Shown in pieces: positions 29,091-37,739 of a stretch of DNA of 64,000 nucleotides. Made by a program: the position numbers and the translations under genes. Each line of letters opens with the position of its first letter. Position 1 is the stretch's first letter. The notes under the pieces were generated by a model. That model did not search any database and was not told the origin of the DNA. It saw only the letters and a list, made by a program, of their open reading frames with translations. Source of the DNA: Actinacidiphila acididurans. Its GTDB lineage: Bacteria; Actinomycetota; Actinomycetes; Streptomycetales; Streptomycetaceae. The DNA is taken from contig NZ_JADKYB010000008.1 of the NCBI RefSeq assembly GCF_016918855.1, forward strand, positions 1-64,000, written 5' to 3'.

Positions 29091-29125
29091 AACGGCCGGG
29101 TCTTGACCAATGAGACCCGGCCGTT
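29091..29125 (+). terminator. Terminator hairpin after ald
   Basis: A perfect 13-bp stem, AACGGCCGGGTCT (29091-29103) with AGACCCGGCCGTT (29113-29125), and a 9-base loop. There is no long U run afterwards. It separates ald from the parA-like operon. Confidence 0.85.
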
Positions 29126-29194
29126 CGTCTGCTTGCACCCTTGACAGAAGGGCGTTCCGTTATCGACACATCGTGCCGTGTCCGGCGGATTGTG

Positions 29195-29224
29195 TTGCTG
29201 CGAACCGCCGACACGCCATAGAGT
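29195..29224 (+). promoter_or_regulatory. Probable promoter of the parA-like operon
   Basis: TTGCTG (29195-29200) and TAGAGT (29219-29224) are separated by 18 bases, as in vegetative Streptomyces promoters. A second -35-like TTGACA lies at 29141-29146 but has no matching -10 at normal distance. The leader is about 65 bases long and carries AGGAGGT at 29281-29287, 10 bases before GTG 29298. Confidence 0.6.
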
Positions 29225-29297
29225 CGCGGAACGTCGGCTGTGTCACCACGCTGACCTGTCTAGAAATTTCCTGGTCACCAAGGAGGTAAGACGACTT

Positions 29298-30386
29298 GTG
29301 AACGAGTCGACATTTGCTCCCGGAGGTGGTCAACCAGGAATGACCGCTGGTTCCGTCGCGGTTCGTACCTTTGAGTCCCGGCGGTCCGAACCGTCCACCG
29401 AGGCCCGGAACATCTACGACTCGGGTCCGTTCGACAACGACGACGACCTGCAGGACGGTCAGTTCTACGACCCGGACGCCGAGTACGAGCCGGACCCCGA
29501 GTACGCCGCCACCCTCGCCCCGGACGCGGCGCGGCAGCGGCGCGAGCGCGTCGGCCCCACCGGCCGGCCCCTGCCGTACTTCCCGATCCCCAACCCGCTC
29601 ACCGACCACGGCCCCGCCAAGATCGTGGCGATGTGCAACCAGAAGGGCGGGGTCGGCAAGACCACCTCCACCATCAACCTGGGCGCCGCGCTGGCCGAGT
29701 ACGGCCGCCGGGTGCTGCTGGTCGACTTCGACCCGCAGGGCGCGCTGTCGGTGGGCCTCGGCGTCAACCCGATGGAACTCGACATCACGGTCTACAACCT
29801 GCTGATGGAACGCGGTCTCGCCGCCGACGAGGTGCTGCTGAAGACCGCCGTGCCCGGCATGGACCTGCTGCCCAGCAACATCGACCTGTCCGCCGCCGAG
29901 GTCCAGCTGGTCAGCGAGGTGGCCCGGGAGTCCGCGCTCCAGCGCGCCCTGAAGCCGCTCATGGCCGACTACGACTACATCGTCATCGACTGCCAGCCCT
30001 CGCTCGGCCTGCTCACCGTCAACGCCCTCACCGCGGCGCACTCGGTGATCGTCCCGCTGGAGTGCGAGTTCTTCGCGCTGCGCGGTGTCGCCCTGCTCAC
30101 CGAGACCATCGAGAAGGTCCGCGAGCGGCTCAACCCCGAGCTGGAGCTCGACGGCATCCTCGCCACGATGTACGACTCCAGGACCGTGCACAGCCGCGAG
30201 GTGCTGGCCCGCGTGGTCGAGGCCTTCGACGACCACGTCTTCCACACCGTGATCGGCCGGACCGTACGGTTCCCCGAGACCACCGTGGCCGGCGAGCCGA
30301 TCACCACCTACGCCTCCAACTCCGTCGGCGCCGCCGCCTATCGCCAGCTCGCCAGGGAGGTGCTCGCCCGGTGCCACGCCGAGTGA
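29298..30386 (+). CDS. ParA/Soj-like ATPase of the scpAB locus
   Basis: 362 residues. A ~105-residue acidic N-terminal extension is followed by a ParA ATPase domain. The deviant Walker A motif NQKGGVGKTT (about 114-123), LLVDFDPQGALSVGLG, and YDYIVIDCQPSLG are all present. GTG 29298 has a full-strength AGGAGGT. This is the paralogue that sits next to scpAB in actinobacteria, distinct from the oriC-linked parA of parAB. ParA proteins bind DNA non-specifically when ATP-bound and position cargo. The next gene overlaps it by 4 bases and may encode its partner. Confidence 0.9.
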   Translation: MNESTFAPGGGQPGMTAGSVAVRTFESRRSEPSTEARNIYDSGPFDNDDDLQDGQFYDPDAEYEPDPEYAATLAPDAARQRRERVGPTGRPLPYFPIPNPLTDHGPAKIVAMCNQKGGVGKTTSTINLGAALAEYGRRVLLVDFDPQGALSVGLGVNPMELDITVYNLLMERGLAADEVLLKTAVPGMDLLPSNIDLSAAEVQLVSEVARESALQRALKPLMADYDYIVIDCQPSLGLLTVNALTAAHSVIVPLECEFFALRGVALLTETIEKVRERLNPELELDGILATMYDSRTVHSREVLARVVEAFDDHVFHTVIGRTVRFPETTVAGEPITTYASNSVGAAAYRQLAREVLARCHAE

Positions 30387-31039
30387 GTCTGCCGGGCGCC
30401 GACGAACTGTTCCGGACCACCGGGGGAGCCGCACTCCAGGCACCGACACCGCGGCAGCACACCAGTGGCGAGGACAACGGCGCGGCACAGGGCGAAGCAC
30501 GGCTGCGGCCCGTCCCCGACGAGGACGACGACAGCCGGTCACAGGGCGCGGACGGCGAGGCGGGACCGCGGGCCGCCGCAGAAGCCGGCCGCGACACCTC
30601 CACGCACGCCCGCCGCCCGCTCACCGGGGACCGCTCCGGTGTGCCCACGGCCGCCGCGGGCGCCCCCACCGTGACCGCCACCGTCACCCCCCAGGTCCCG
30701 CCCGTCACCCCCGCCGTCCCTTCGCAGGACCGCCCGGACCGCGCCCCCGTCCCGCCCCCGATCACCGCCAACCCGCAGGCCCCCGCCCCCGCCCGCCGCA
30801 AGGCCCCCCGCCAGAACCGCCGCCCAAGCGGACGCGAGCGCCACGACGAGAAGATCACCGTCTACGTCTCCGCCGAGGAACTCATGGACCTCGAGCACGC
30901 CCGCCTTGTCCTTCGCGGCGAGCACGGCCTGGCCATCGACCGCGGCCGCATCGTCCGCGAAGCCGTCGCCGTCGTCCTCGCCGACCTCGAATCCCGCGGC
31001 GACGCGAGCATCCTGGTCCGCCGCCTCAGGGGCCGCTGA
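30383..31039 (+). CDS. Ribbon-helix-helix-like protein, putative ParA partner
   Basis: 218 residues. The first ~150 are Pro/Ala/Arg/Glu-rich and probably disordered. The C-terminal ~62 (KITVYVSAEELMDLEHARL, then DRGRIVREAVAVVLADLE) have the strand-helix-helix pattern of ribbon-helix-helix proteins. GTG 30383 overlaps the parA stop as GTGA; GTG 30371 is possible. Small RHH proteins coupled to ParA act as centromere binders or ParA regulators in plasmid systems. That role is inferred here from position and fold pattern only. Confidence 0.78.
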   Translation: MSLPGADELFRTTGGAALQAPTPRQHTSGEDNGAAQGEARLRPVPDEDDDSRSQGADGEAGPRAAAEAGRDTSTHARRPLTGDRSGVPTAAAGAPTVTATVTPQVPPVTPAVPSQDRPDRAPVPPPITANPQAPAPARRKAPRQNRRPSGRERHDEKITVYVSAEELMDLEHARLVLRGEHGLAIDRGRIVREAVAVVLADLESRGDASILVRRLRGR

Positions 31040-31208
31040 CCACTGCGTGGGGCTCGCCGGGAGTAGCCCTGGGCCCGCCTGGCGACGGGCGGTTCGCCGG
31101 GAGCGCCCCTGATGGTTGCCCCGCGGCGCATGCGCAGCCCCGGGTACTCCGGCCGCGCCCGGGCGCGCGATAGCCTGCCGTGTCAGAGCCCCCGCACCCT
31201 GGACCGCC

Positions 31209-32363
31209 ATGTCGACCACCTCCGACGACTCCGTCGCCCCGCGTCGCCGCACGCTCGGCCGTGGCGCGGCAGCGCAACCGGAACCCATGGCGAAGCCCGA
31301 ACCCACGGTGGAACCGGAACCGGCACCGACCCCCGTACAGGCACCGGAACAGGAACCGGCACCCGTACCGGAACCGGCACCAGAATCCGTAACGGCGGCG
31401 CCCGAGCCGGAACCGGAACCCGCTGAGGCCGGTCCCGACGTGCGGGAGGCAGCGGAAGAGGCGACTGAACCGACAAACAGATTCACCGTGCGGCTCGCCA
31501 ACTTCGAGGGCCCCTTCGACCTGCTGCTGCAACTGATCTCGAAGCACAAGCTGGACGTCACCGAGGTCGCGCTGTCGAAGGTCACGAACGAGTTCATGGC
31601 GTACATCAACGCGATGGGCCCGGACTGGGACCTGGACCAGACGACGGAGTTCCTGGTGGTGGCGGCCACGCTGCTCGACCTGAAGGCGGCCCGGCTGCTG
31701 CCCGCAGCGGAAGTGGAGGACGAGGCGGACCTCGCGCTGCTGGAGGCCAGGGACCTGCTCTTCGCGCGGCTCCTGCAATACCGCGCGTTCAAGCAGATCG
31801 CCGCGATCTTCGCCGAGCGGCTGGAGAACGAGACGCTGAGCCACCCGCGGACGGTGGGCCTGGAGCCCCAGCACGCGGAGTTGCTGCCCGAGGTCGTGCT
31901 GAGCATCGGCCCGGAGCGGTTCGCCCGCCTCGCGGTGAAGGCGATGCAGCCCAAGCCGAAGCCGCAGGTGTACGTCGACCACATCCACGCGCCGCTGGTG
32001 AGCGTCAGGGAGCAGGCCGAGCACGTGATCGCGCTGCTGCGGGAGCGGGGCGCGGCCAGCTTCGTGGAACTCACCGAGGACGCGCCCGACACCCTCACCG
32101 TCGTCGCCCGCTTCCTTGCCCTGCTGGAGCTCTACCGGGAGAAGGCCGTCGCGCTGGACCAGGAGGAGGCGCTGGGCGCCCTCCAGGTCCGCTGGACCGG
32201 CGCCGCCGAGGACACCGGCGCCCCGCTGGTCACCGACGAGTTCGACCGCGAGGCCGCCCCCGACGCAGGCAAGGACGCCAAGGACGGCAAGAGCGACAAG
32301 GGCAGTACGAACGGCACGCAGGACTCGCAGGACCCGCACCGCACGAACGGAGCGCAGGAATGA
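31209..32363 (+). CDS. scpA: Segregation and condensation protein A
   Basis: 384 residues. It is the kleisin subunit of the SMC-ScpA-ScpB condensin. A ~90-residue Pro/Glu-rich extension precedes the domain, which opens FTVRLANFEGPFDLLLQLI and continues with ATLLDLKAARLLP. The C-terminal winged helix has FVELTEDAPDTLTVVARFLALLEL. A Lys/Asp/Asn/Gln tail closes it. ATG 31209 avoids a long out-of-family leader. It overlaps scpB by 4 bases (ATGA). About 170 bases separate it from the RHH-like gene, so it may have its own promoter. Confidence 0.95.
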   Translation: MSTTSDDSVAPRRRTLGRGAAAQPEPMAKPEPTVEPEPAPTPVQAPEQEPAPVPEPAPESVTAAPEPEPEPAEAGPDVREAAEEATEPTNRFTVRLANFEGPFDLLLQLISKHKLDVTEVALSKVTNEFMAYINAMGPDWDLDQTTEFLVVAATLLDLKAARLLPAAEVEDEADLALLEARDLLFARLLQYRAFKQIAAIFAERLENETLSHPRTVGLEPQHAELLPEVVLSIGPERFARLAVKAMQPKPKPQVYVDHIHAPLVSVREQAEHVIALLRERGAASFVELTEDAPDTLTVVARFLALLELYREKAVALDQEEALGALQVRWTGAAEDTGAPLVTDEFDREAAPDAGKDAKDGKSDKGSTNGTQDSQDPHRTNGAQE

Positions 32364-33061
32364 CCGACCTCGCCGACCTCACCGCGAAGGCCGCCGGCCT
32401 GGACCCGGGCACCCCGGAAGGCACCGCCGAGGCGCCCGCCGGCCTGCTCGCCGCGGCGACCGCCGAGCTGGAGCTCAAGCCCGCCCTGGAGGCCGTGCTG
32501 ATGGTGGTGGACGAGCCCGCCACCGAGGATCACCTGGCCAAGGTGCTGGACCGGCCGCGCAGGGCGGTGGCCAAGGCGCTGCGCGAGCTGTCCGAGGACT
32601 ACACCCGCGAGGGCCGCGGCTTCGACCTGCGGCTGGTGGCCGGCGGCTGGCGGTTCTACACCCGGCCCGCCTTCGCCCCGGCCGTGGAGAAGTTCGTCCT
32701 GGACGGCCAGCAGGCCCGGCTCACCCAGGCCGCGCTGGAGACGCTGGCCGTGGTCGCCTACCGACAGCCGGTCAGCCGGTCCCGGGTCTCCGCGGTGCGC
32801 GGCGTCAACTGCGACGGCGTCATGCGCACCCTGCTCCAGCGCGGGCTGATCGAAGAAGGTGGGACGGAACCCGAGACAGGTGCGATCCTGTACAGGACGA
32901 CGAACTACTTCCTGGAACGTATGGGCCTGCGCAGCCTCGACGAGCTGCCCGAGCTCGCCCCGTTCCTGCCGGAGGCGGACGCGGTCGAGGCGGAGTCCCA
33001 GGAGGGGCTGCCGTCGTTCGACCCGGACGCTCCGGACGACACCTCGACTACGGAATCTTGA
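32360..33061 (+). CDS. scpB: Segregation and condensation protein B
   Basis: 233 residues: tandem winged-helix domains with ALEAVLMVVDEPAT near residue 43 and the signature LETLAVVAYRQPVSRSRVSAVRGV near residues 128-151. It binds the ScpA kleisin as a dimer and regulates SMC. Translation is coupled to scpA by ATGA. Its stop shares a base with the ATG of rluB (TGATG). Confidence 0.95.
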   Translation: MTDLADLTAKAAGLDPGTPEGTAEAPAGLLAAATAELELKPALEAVLMVVDEPATEDHLAKVLDRPRRAVAKALRELSEDYTREGRGFDLRLVAGGWRFYTRPAFAPAVEKFVLDGQQARLTQAALETLAVVAYRQPVSRSRVSAVRGVNCDGVMRTLLQRGLIEEGGTEPETGAILYRTTNYFLERMGLRSLDELPELAPFLPEADAVEAESQEGLPSFDPDAPDDTSTTES

Positions 33062-34275
33062 TGCGAAGCAGTGACAGGAACAGCGGCGGCGACCGGACCC
33101 CCCGCGGGAGCGGCGGCGACCGGCGCGGCGGCGGCACGCCCGGCGGGCGGCGGTCCGGCGGCGGCTCCCCGGAGCGCCGTGGCGGTGCCCCCGACCGGAG
33201 CGGCAGCGGGCAGGACCGGCGGTCCGGCACGCCGGACCGCCGCGGATCGGCCCCGGAGCGGCGCGGATCGGCCCCGGAGCGGCGCGAGGGCGCTCCCGAC
33301 GGGCCGGCGCGCCCGCGTCGGCCGCGCCCCGAGGAGCGCCGATACGACGTAGGCAGCACCGGCCAGTCCGGCGCCAACCGTCCCGGCGGCATGCCCCGTA
33401 CCAAGGGCACAACTCCCAAGGCCACCGGCAACCGCGGGAAGGGCACCGTGCCCGCGGTGCCGCGTGAGCTGGAGGCACAGATCGAAGAGCGCAACCGGCA
33501 GCGGCACGACAAGGCCCGGCCCGCGCTCCCCAAGACCTTCCCCGGCGCCGAGCAGGAGGGCGAGCGGCTGCAGAAGGTGCTGGCACGGGCCGGCATGGGC
33601 TCGCGGCGGGCCTGCGAGGAGCTGATCGAGCAGCGGCGCGTCGAGGTCAACGGCAGGATCGTCACGGAGCAGGGCCTGCGGGTCGACCCGGCCCACGACG
33701 AGGTCAAGGTGGACGGGCTGACCGTCGCCACCCAGTCGTATCTGTTCTTCGCGCTCAACAAGCCGGCCGGCGTGGTGTCCACCATGGAGGACCCGGACGG
33801 GCGGCAGTGCCTGGGCGACTACGTCACCAACCGGGAGACCCGGCTGTTCCACGTCGGGCGGCTGGACACCGAGACCGAGGGCATCATCCTGCTCACCAAC
33901 CACGGCGAGCTGGCCCACCGCCTCACCCACCCCCGCTACGGCGTGAAGAAGACCTACCTCGCCGCGATCCAGGGCCCGCTGCCCCGCGACCTGGGCAAGC
34001 AGCTCAAGAACGGCATCGAGCTGGAGGACGGCTGGGCCCGCGCCGACCACTTCCGGGTGGTCCAGAACACCGGCAAGAACTACCTCGTCGAGGTCACCCT
34101 GCACGAGGGCCGCAAGCACATCGTGCGCCGCATGCTCGCCGAGGCCGGCTTCCCGGTCGACAAGCTGGTCCGCACCGGCTTCGGCCCCATCCCCCTCGGC
34201 GACCAGAAGTCCGGCTGGCTGCGCCGGCTGACCAACACCGAGGTCGGCATGCTCATGCGTGAGGTGGACCTGTAG
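33061..34275 (+). CDS. rluB: RluB-type 23S rRNA pseudouridine synthase with disordered N terminus
   Basis: 404 residues. A ~165-residue Arg/Gly/Ser/Asp-rich tail (RRGSAPERRGSAPERR and similar repeats) precedes the enzyme. An S4 domain (RLQKVLARAGMGSRRACEEL) follows, then the RsuA-family catalytic domain with Asp269 in GRLDTETEGI and the late KHIVRRML motif. It converts a uridine of 23S helix 89-90 to pseudouridine. The scpA-scpB-rluB order is broadly conserved. The basic, Gly-rich tail probably adds RNA affinity. Confidence 0.94.
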   Translation: MRSSDRNSGGDRTPRGSGGDRRGGGTPGGRRSGGGSPERRGGAPDRSGSGQDRRSGTPDRRGSAPERRGSAPERREGAPDGPARPRRPRPEERRYDVGSTGQSGANRPGGMPRTKGTTPKATGNRGKGTVPAVPRELEAQIEERNRQRHDKARPALPKTFPGAEQEGERLQKVLARAGMGSRRACEELIEQRRVEVNGRIVTEQGLRVDPAHDEVKVDGLTVATQSYLFFALNKPAGVVSTMEDPDGRQCLGDYVTNRETRLFHVGRLDTETEGIILLTNHGELAHRLTHPRYGVKKTYLAAIQGPLPRDLGKQLKNGIELEDGWARADHFRVVQNTGKNYLVEVTLHEGRKHIVRRMLAEAGFPVDKLVRTGFGPIPLGDQKSGWLRRLTNTEVGMLMREVDL

Positions 34276-34303
34276 GAGCGGGGGCGCGGCCCGGGACCGT
34301 ACG

Positions 34304-35095
34304 TCAGCCGGCCGGCGCGACCAGAGCGGCCCCGGGGCCCGCGCTCGTACCGGTGCCGGACACCGTACGGGCGGCGGCCGCGGTGGTGACCGCCTCGGCG
34401 CCGATCGGCTCGCCGACCGCCGAGGCCCGCCGCACCCGCCGCAGGAAGTCCTCGACCCGGGCCCGGTCCGGCTCGGTCGGCAGCGGGCTTCCGCCGGCCG
34501 CCGCGTCCACCTCCTCGCGCAGGGTACGGGCCCAGGCCCGTACCTCCTCCCAGGTCCGCTCCCCCCTCCGCACCGCGAGCAGCCGCTCCCGGTGCGGCCC
34601 CGCGTCCACCGCCAAGCTCCCGGTGCGCAGCAGATCACGGCACTCCAGCATCAGCCGCAGATGATGCATCCCCTGGCCCCACCCCGGCACCCCACGTTCT
34701 CGCAGCTCCGCCTCGGCCCGCCCCCAATACCGGTCCGCCTGCTCCCGGAACGTCTCCCGTACCCGCCGGGACAAAAACGCGTCCCGCACCTCGAGCAACT
34801 CCCGCCCCACCGCCTCCACCCGCTCCACCACCGGCGAGTACAAACACTCCAGCACCCCGGGCCCCGCCCCGAGCCCCAGCACACACACCCGCTCCACCTC
34901 CCACACCACCTCCCCCTCCCGCGCCCCCCTCACCTGCTCCGGCGGCTTCTCCAACCCCCAGAACAACTCCGTCGGCGCCACATAAACCCCCCGCCGTTCC
35001 CCCTCCCCACCCCCCAACCCATACGCCCGTAACCCCACCACGCACCCCAACACCGTGTGCTCCCGCACCAATTTTTCTTCCACCGACTCCCGCAT
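34304..35095 (-). CDS. Nucleotidyltransferase-fold protein with lost catalytic motif and a TTA codon
   Basis: 263 residues from ATG 35095 (ATG 35104 also fits). It matches the bacterial predicted-nucleotidyltransferase family in RRGVYVAPTELFWGLEKPP, ILECLYSP-like VLECLYSP, the HHLRLMLECRDLLRTG region, and PDRARVEDFLRRVRRASA. Where active members read GSRAFGL followed by SDTDRRG, this protein reads GLRAYGL then GEGERRG. The catalytic Ser and both metal Asp are gone, and the substituted Leu is encoded by TTA (35030-35032). Codon use is odd: G dominates position 3 (GGG, GTG, TTG), unlike the C-rich neighbours. It may be inactive or a decaying gene, and its translation may depend on bldA. Confidence 0.78.
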   Translation of the reverse strand: MRESVEEKLVREHTVLGCVVGLRAYGLGGGEGERRGVYVAPTELFWGLEKPPEQVRGAREGEVVWEVERVCVLGLGAGPGVLECLYSPVVERVEAVGRELLEVRDAFLSRRVRETFREQADRYWGRAEAELRERGVPGWGQGMHHLRLMLECRDLLRTGSLAVDAGPHRERLLAVRRGERTWEEVRAWARTLREEVDAAAGGSPLPTEPDRARVEDFLRRVRRASAVGEPIGAEAVTTAAAARTVSGTGTSAGPGAALVAPAG

Positions 35096-35110
35096 GGCCC
35101 GCATTATTGC

Positions 35111-35706
35111 CGGGCCACGCGGGACGGCCCGCACCAACCAGGGGCGCGGGGCTGTATTCGATATGCGGCTGGCGCCGCGGGGCGCGACAAGCCCACCACG
35201 GACCGCAGGTCCGGAGACGGGCAGCAAGGGTCACCCTGGACGGGCCGGGGTCCGCGGGGCGACCGGCACCATTCAGGGGCGCGGGGCTCTGTTTGATGTG
35301 CGGCTGGCGCCGCCCGTGACAAGCCACAACGGACCGCAGGTCCGGGACGGGTAGCAAGGGTCACCCTGGACGGGTCGGGGTCCGCGGGGCGACCGGCACC
35401 ATTCGGGGGCGCGGGGCTGTATTTGTTATGCGGCTGGCGCCGCGGGGCGCGACATGCCGCCACGGACCGCAAGGGTCACCCCGGACGGGCCGGGTACCGC
35501 GGGACGGCCCGCACCATTCAGGGGCGCGAGGAACTGCGCGACAAGCCGCAACGGACCGCAAGGTCCGGAGCCGGACAGCAAGGGGCACCCCAGGGGGCCA
35601 AGCCCCCCACGGACCGCAAGGTCCGGAGCCGGACAGCAAGGGGCACCCCGGAGGGCCAAGCCCCCCACGGACCGCAAGGTCCGGAGCCGGACAGCAAGGG
35701 GCACCC
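35111..35706. repeat. Intergenic repeat array
   Basis: Nearly 600 bases of related units. Four ~115-130 bp copies start near 35125, 35258, 35389 and 35504, each with CAGGGGCGCGGGGCTGT or a variant. The first three carry GCGGCTGGCGCCGC, which folds as GCGGC-TGGC-GCCGC. At the right end, a 58-bp unit is repeated in tandem (about 35553-35706). GGACC-GCA(A)-GGTCC hairpins occur at 35200, 35331, 35553, 35611 and 35669, with a broken one at 35464. Similar GGGGCGCGGGG elements are common between Streptomyces genes. No open frame here has coding character. Confidence 0.88.
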
Positions 35707-35790
35707 GGGACGGTCAAGAATGACTACGCTGAACGCACCTGCAAGCCCAGTCCGCCCCTACCCGCACCCACCCCCTACGTGAGGTACCCC

Positions 35791-36876
35791 GTGAGGACCG
35801 CCCTGGTCATCGGAACCGGCCTGATGGGCACGTCCGCCGCACTCGCCCTGAGCGCCCGCGGCGTGGACGTGCACCTCGTCGACCACGACGACTCGGCCGT
35901 ACGGACCGCCGCCGCGCTGGGCGCGGGTACCGCGGGCGAGCCCGGGGAACAGGTGGACCTGGTGATCGTCGCCGTGCCGCCGGCCCACGTCGCGACGACC
36001 TTGGCCGACGCCTTCGCGCGGGGCCTGGGCCGCGGCTATCTGGACGTGGCGAGCGTCAAGGGCGGTCCGCGCCGCGAGCTGGAAGCGCTGGGCTGCGACC
36101 TGACCTCGTACATCGGCACCCATCCGATGGCGGGCCGCGAGCGCTCGGGGCCGCTGGCCGCCACGGCGGACCTGTTCGAGGGCCGCCCCTGGGTGCTCAC
36201 CCCCACCGCGGAGACCGAGACCGAGGTGCTGAACCTCGCGCTGGAGCTGGTCGCGCTGTGCCGGGCCATGCCCGTGGTGATGGACGCCGACGCGCACGAC
36301 CGCGCGGTGGCCCTGGTCTCGCACACCCCGCACCTGGTCTCCAGCATGGTCGCCGCCCGCCTGGAGCACGCCGAGGACACCGCGGTACGCCTGTGCGGGC
36401 CGGGGATACTCGACGTCACCCGGATCGCCGGGTCCGCGCCCGGGATGTGGATGGACATCCTCGCCGCCAACCCCGGCCCGGTCGCCGACGTCCTCGCCGA
36501 CCTCGCGGCCGACCTGACCGGCGCGGTGGCCGCGCTGCGCGCCCTGCAGAGCTCGGACGACGACAAGCGGCGGGAGGGCGCGGCCGGCATCGAGGACCTG
36601 CTGCGGCGCGGCAACACCGGCCGCGCCAAGGTCCCCGGCAAGCACGGCGCCGCCCCGAAGAGCTACGAGGTCGTCGCCGTCCTCATCGGCGACCAGCCCG
36701 GCGAGCTGGCCCGCCTCTTCGCCGACGCCGGAGCGGCCGGCGTCAACATCGAGGACGTCCGGATCGAGCACTCCACCGCCCAGCAGGCCGGTCTGGTCCA
36801 GCTCATGGTGGAGCCGCGCACCGCCCCGACCCTGACCGCCGCCCTGCGCGAGCGCGGCTGGGCGCTGCGGCAGTAG
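35791..36876 (+). CDS. tyrA: Prephenate dehydrogenase with ACT domain
   Basis: 361 residues. It oxidises and decarboxylates prephenate with NAD(P) in tyrosine synthesis. It opens with the Rossmann motif VIGTGLMGTSAALAL, has THPMAGRERSG with the catalytic His, and the substrate-binding SHTPHLVSSMVA. A C-terminal ACT domain (about residues 290-361, VVAVLIGDQPGELARLF) suggests feedback control by an amino acid, probably tyrosine. GTG 35791 has GAGG 6 bases upstream; GTG 35779 is less likely. TACGCT at 35725-35730, just past the repeat array, is a possible -10. Confidence 0.93.
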   Translation: MRTALVIGTGLMGTSAALALSARGVDVHLVDHDDSAVRTAAALGAGTAGEPGEQVDLVIVAVPPAHVATTLADAFARGLGRGYLDVASVKGGPRRELEALGCDLTSYIGTHPMAGRERSGPLAATADLFEGRPWVLTPTAETETEVLNLALELVALCRAMPVVMDADAHDRAVALVSHTPHLVSSMVAARLEHAEDTAVRLCGPGILDVTRIAGSAPGMWMDILAANPGPVADVLADLAADLTGAVAALRALQSSDDDKRREGAAGIEDLLRRGNTGRAKVPGKHGAAPKSYEVVAVLIGDQPGELARLFADAGAAGVNIEDVRIEHSTAQQAGLVQLMVEPRTAPTLTAALRERGWALRQ

Positions 36877-36987
36877 GCGGCGCGCAGCGGGCCCGGCGTG
36901 CCCCGGGCGCCCCGGGCGCCCGGGACACCGCGGCGGCACCGCGGGCGCTGCGGCAAACGGGTGGCAAGGCGCTCCCCGGATGGCCGG

Positions 36988-37077
36988 TAACCTTGGGGGA
37001 TGGCATACGGCGACCCGCCGGTCCCACCCCCGCTCCCGCGCTCCGAGGAAGGCTCTCCGCTGTGGCACATCCGGTGA
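36988..37077 (+). other. Candidate leaderless 25-codon upstream frame before cmk
   Basis: TAACCT at 36988-36993 lies 6 bases before ATG 37000. That ATG opens a 25-codon frame (MAYGDPPVPPPLPRSEEG...) whose stop (37075-37077) lies 13 bases inside cmk. The spacing is that of a -10 element and a leaderless start. The frame overlaps the cmk ribosome site (GAGGAAGG, 37044-37051), so its translation could couple to cmk. No protein family is recognised. Confidence 0.4.
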
Positions 37078-37739
37078 TCGTCGCAATCGACGGACCCTCC
37101 GGCACGGGCAAGTCGAGCACGTCAAGGGCGGTCGCCGCCAAGCTCGGACTGAGCTACCTCGACACGGGCGCGCAGTACCGGGCGGTCACCTGGTGGATGC
37201 TGCGCAACGGGGTGGACGTGAACGACCCGCTCGCCGTCGCCGACTGCGCCGGCAAGCCGGTGATCGTCTCCGGCACCGACCCGGCCGCCCCGGCCATCAG
37301 CGTGGACGGCGAGGACGTGACCGGGCCGATCCGTACCCAGGAGGTCACCGCCGCGGTCAGCGCCGTCAGCGCGGTGCCCGAGGTCCGCACCCGGATGGTC
37401 GAGGTCCAGCGGGCCGCGGCCGCCGCCGCCGGGGCCGGAATAGTGGTCGAGGGCCGCGACATCGGCACCACCGTCTTCCCGCGGGCCACCGTCAAGATCT
37501 TCCTCACCGCCTCCGCGGAGGCCCGGGCCGCGCGCCGCAGCGGTGAGCTGGGCGGCACCCAGAGCGTCGCCGTCACCCAGGCCGCCTTGGCCAAGCGGGA
37601 CGCCGCCGACTCCGGCCGGACCACCTCCCCGCTGGCCAAGGCCGACGACGCGATCGAGGTGGACACCACCGACCTCACCCTGGAGCAGGTCGTCGAGCGC
37701 GTCGTGAACCTGGTCGAGGAGAAGCGGACGGCGTTGTGA
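37062..37739 (+). CDS. cmk: Cytidylate kinase
   Basis: 225 residues. It phosphorylates CMP and dCMP using ATP. It has the P-loop IDGPSGTGKSS (near residue 8), SYLDTGAQYRA, the NMP-binding insert and the VVEGRDIGTTVFP motif, followed by the lid Arg cluster ARAARRS. GTG 37062 has GAGGAAGG about 10 bases upstream. The stop overlaps the GTG of the acyltransferase gene. The cmk-acyltransferase-der order is typical of actinobacteria. Confidence 0.96.
   Translation: MAHPVIVAIDGPSGTGKSSTSRAVAAKLGLSYLDTGAQYRAVTWWMLRNGVDVNDPLAVADCAGKPVIVSGTDPAAPAISVDGEDVTGPIRTQEVTAAVSAVSAVPEVRTRMVEVQRAAAAAAGAGIVVEGRDIGTTVFPRATVKIFLTASAEARAARRSGELGGTQSVAVTQAALAKRDAADSGRTTSPLAKADDAIEVDTTDLTLEQVVERVVNLVEEKRTAL

Noticed and set aside
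35111..35706. CRISPR array
   Set aside because: Units are long, diverged and contiguous, with no unique spacers of uniform length and no cas genes nearby.
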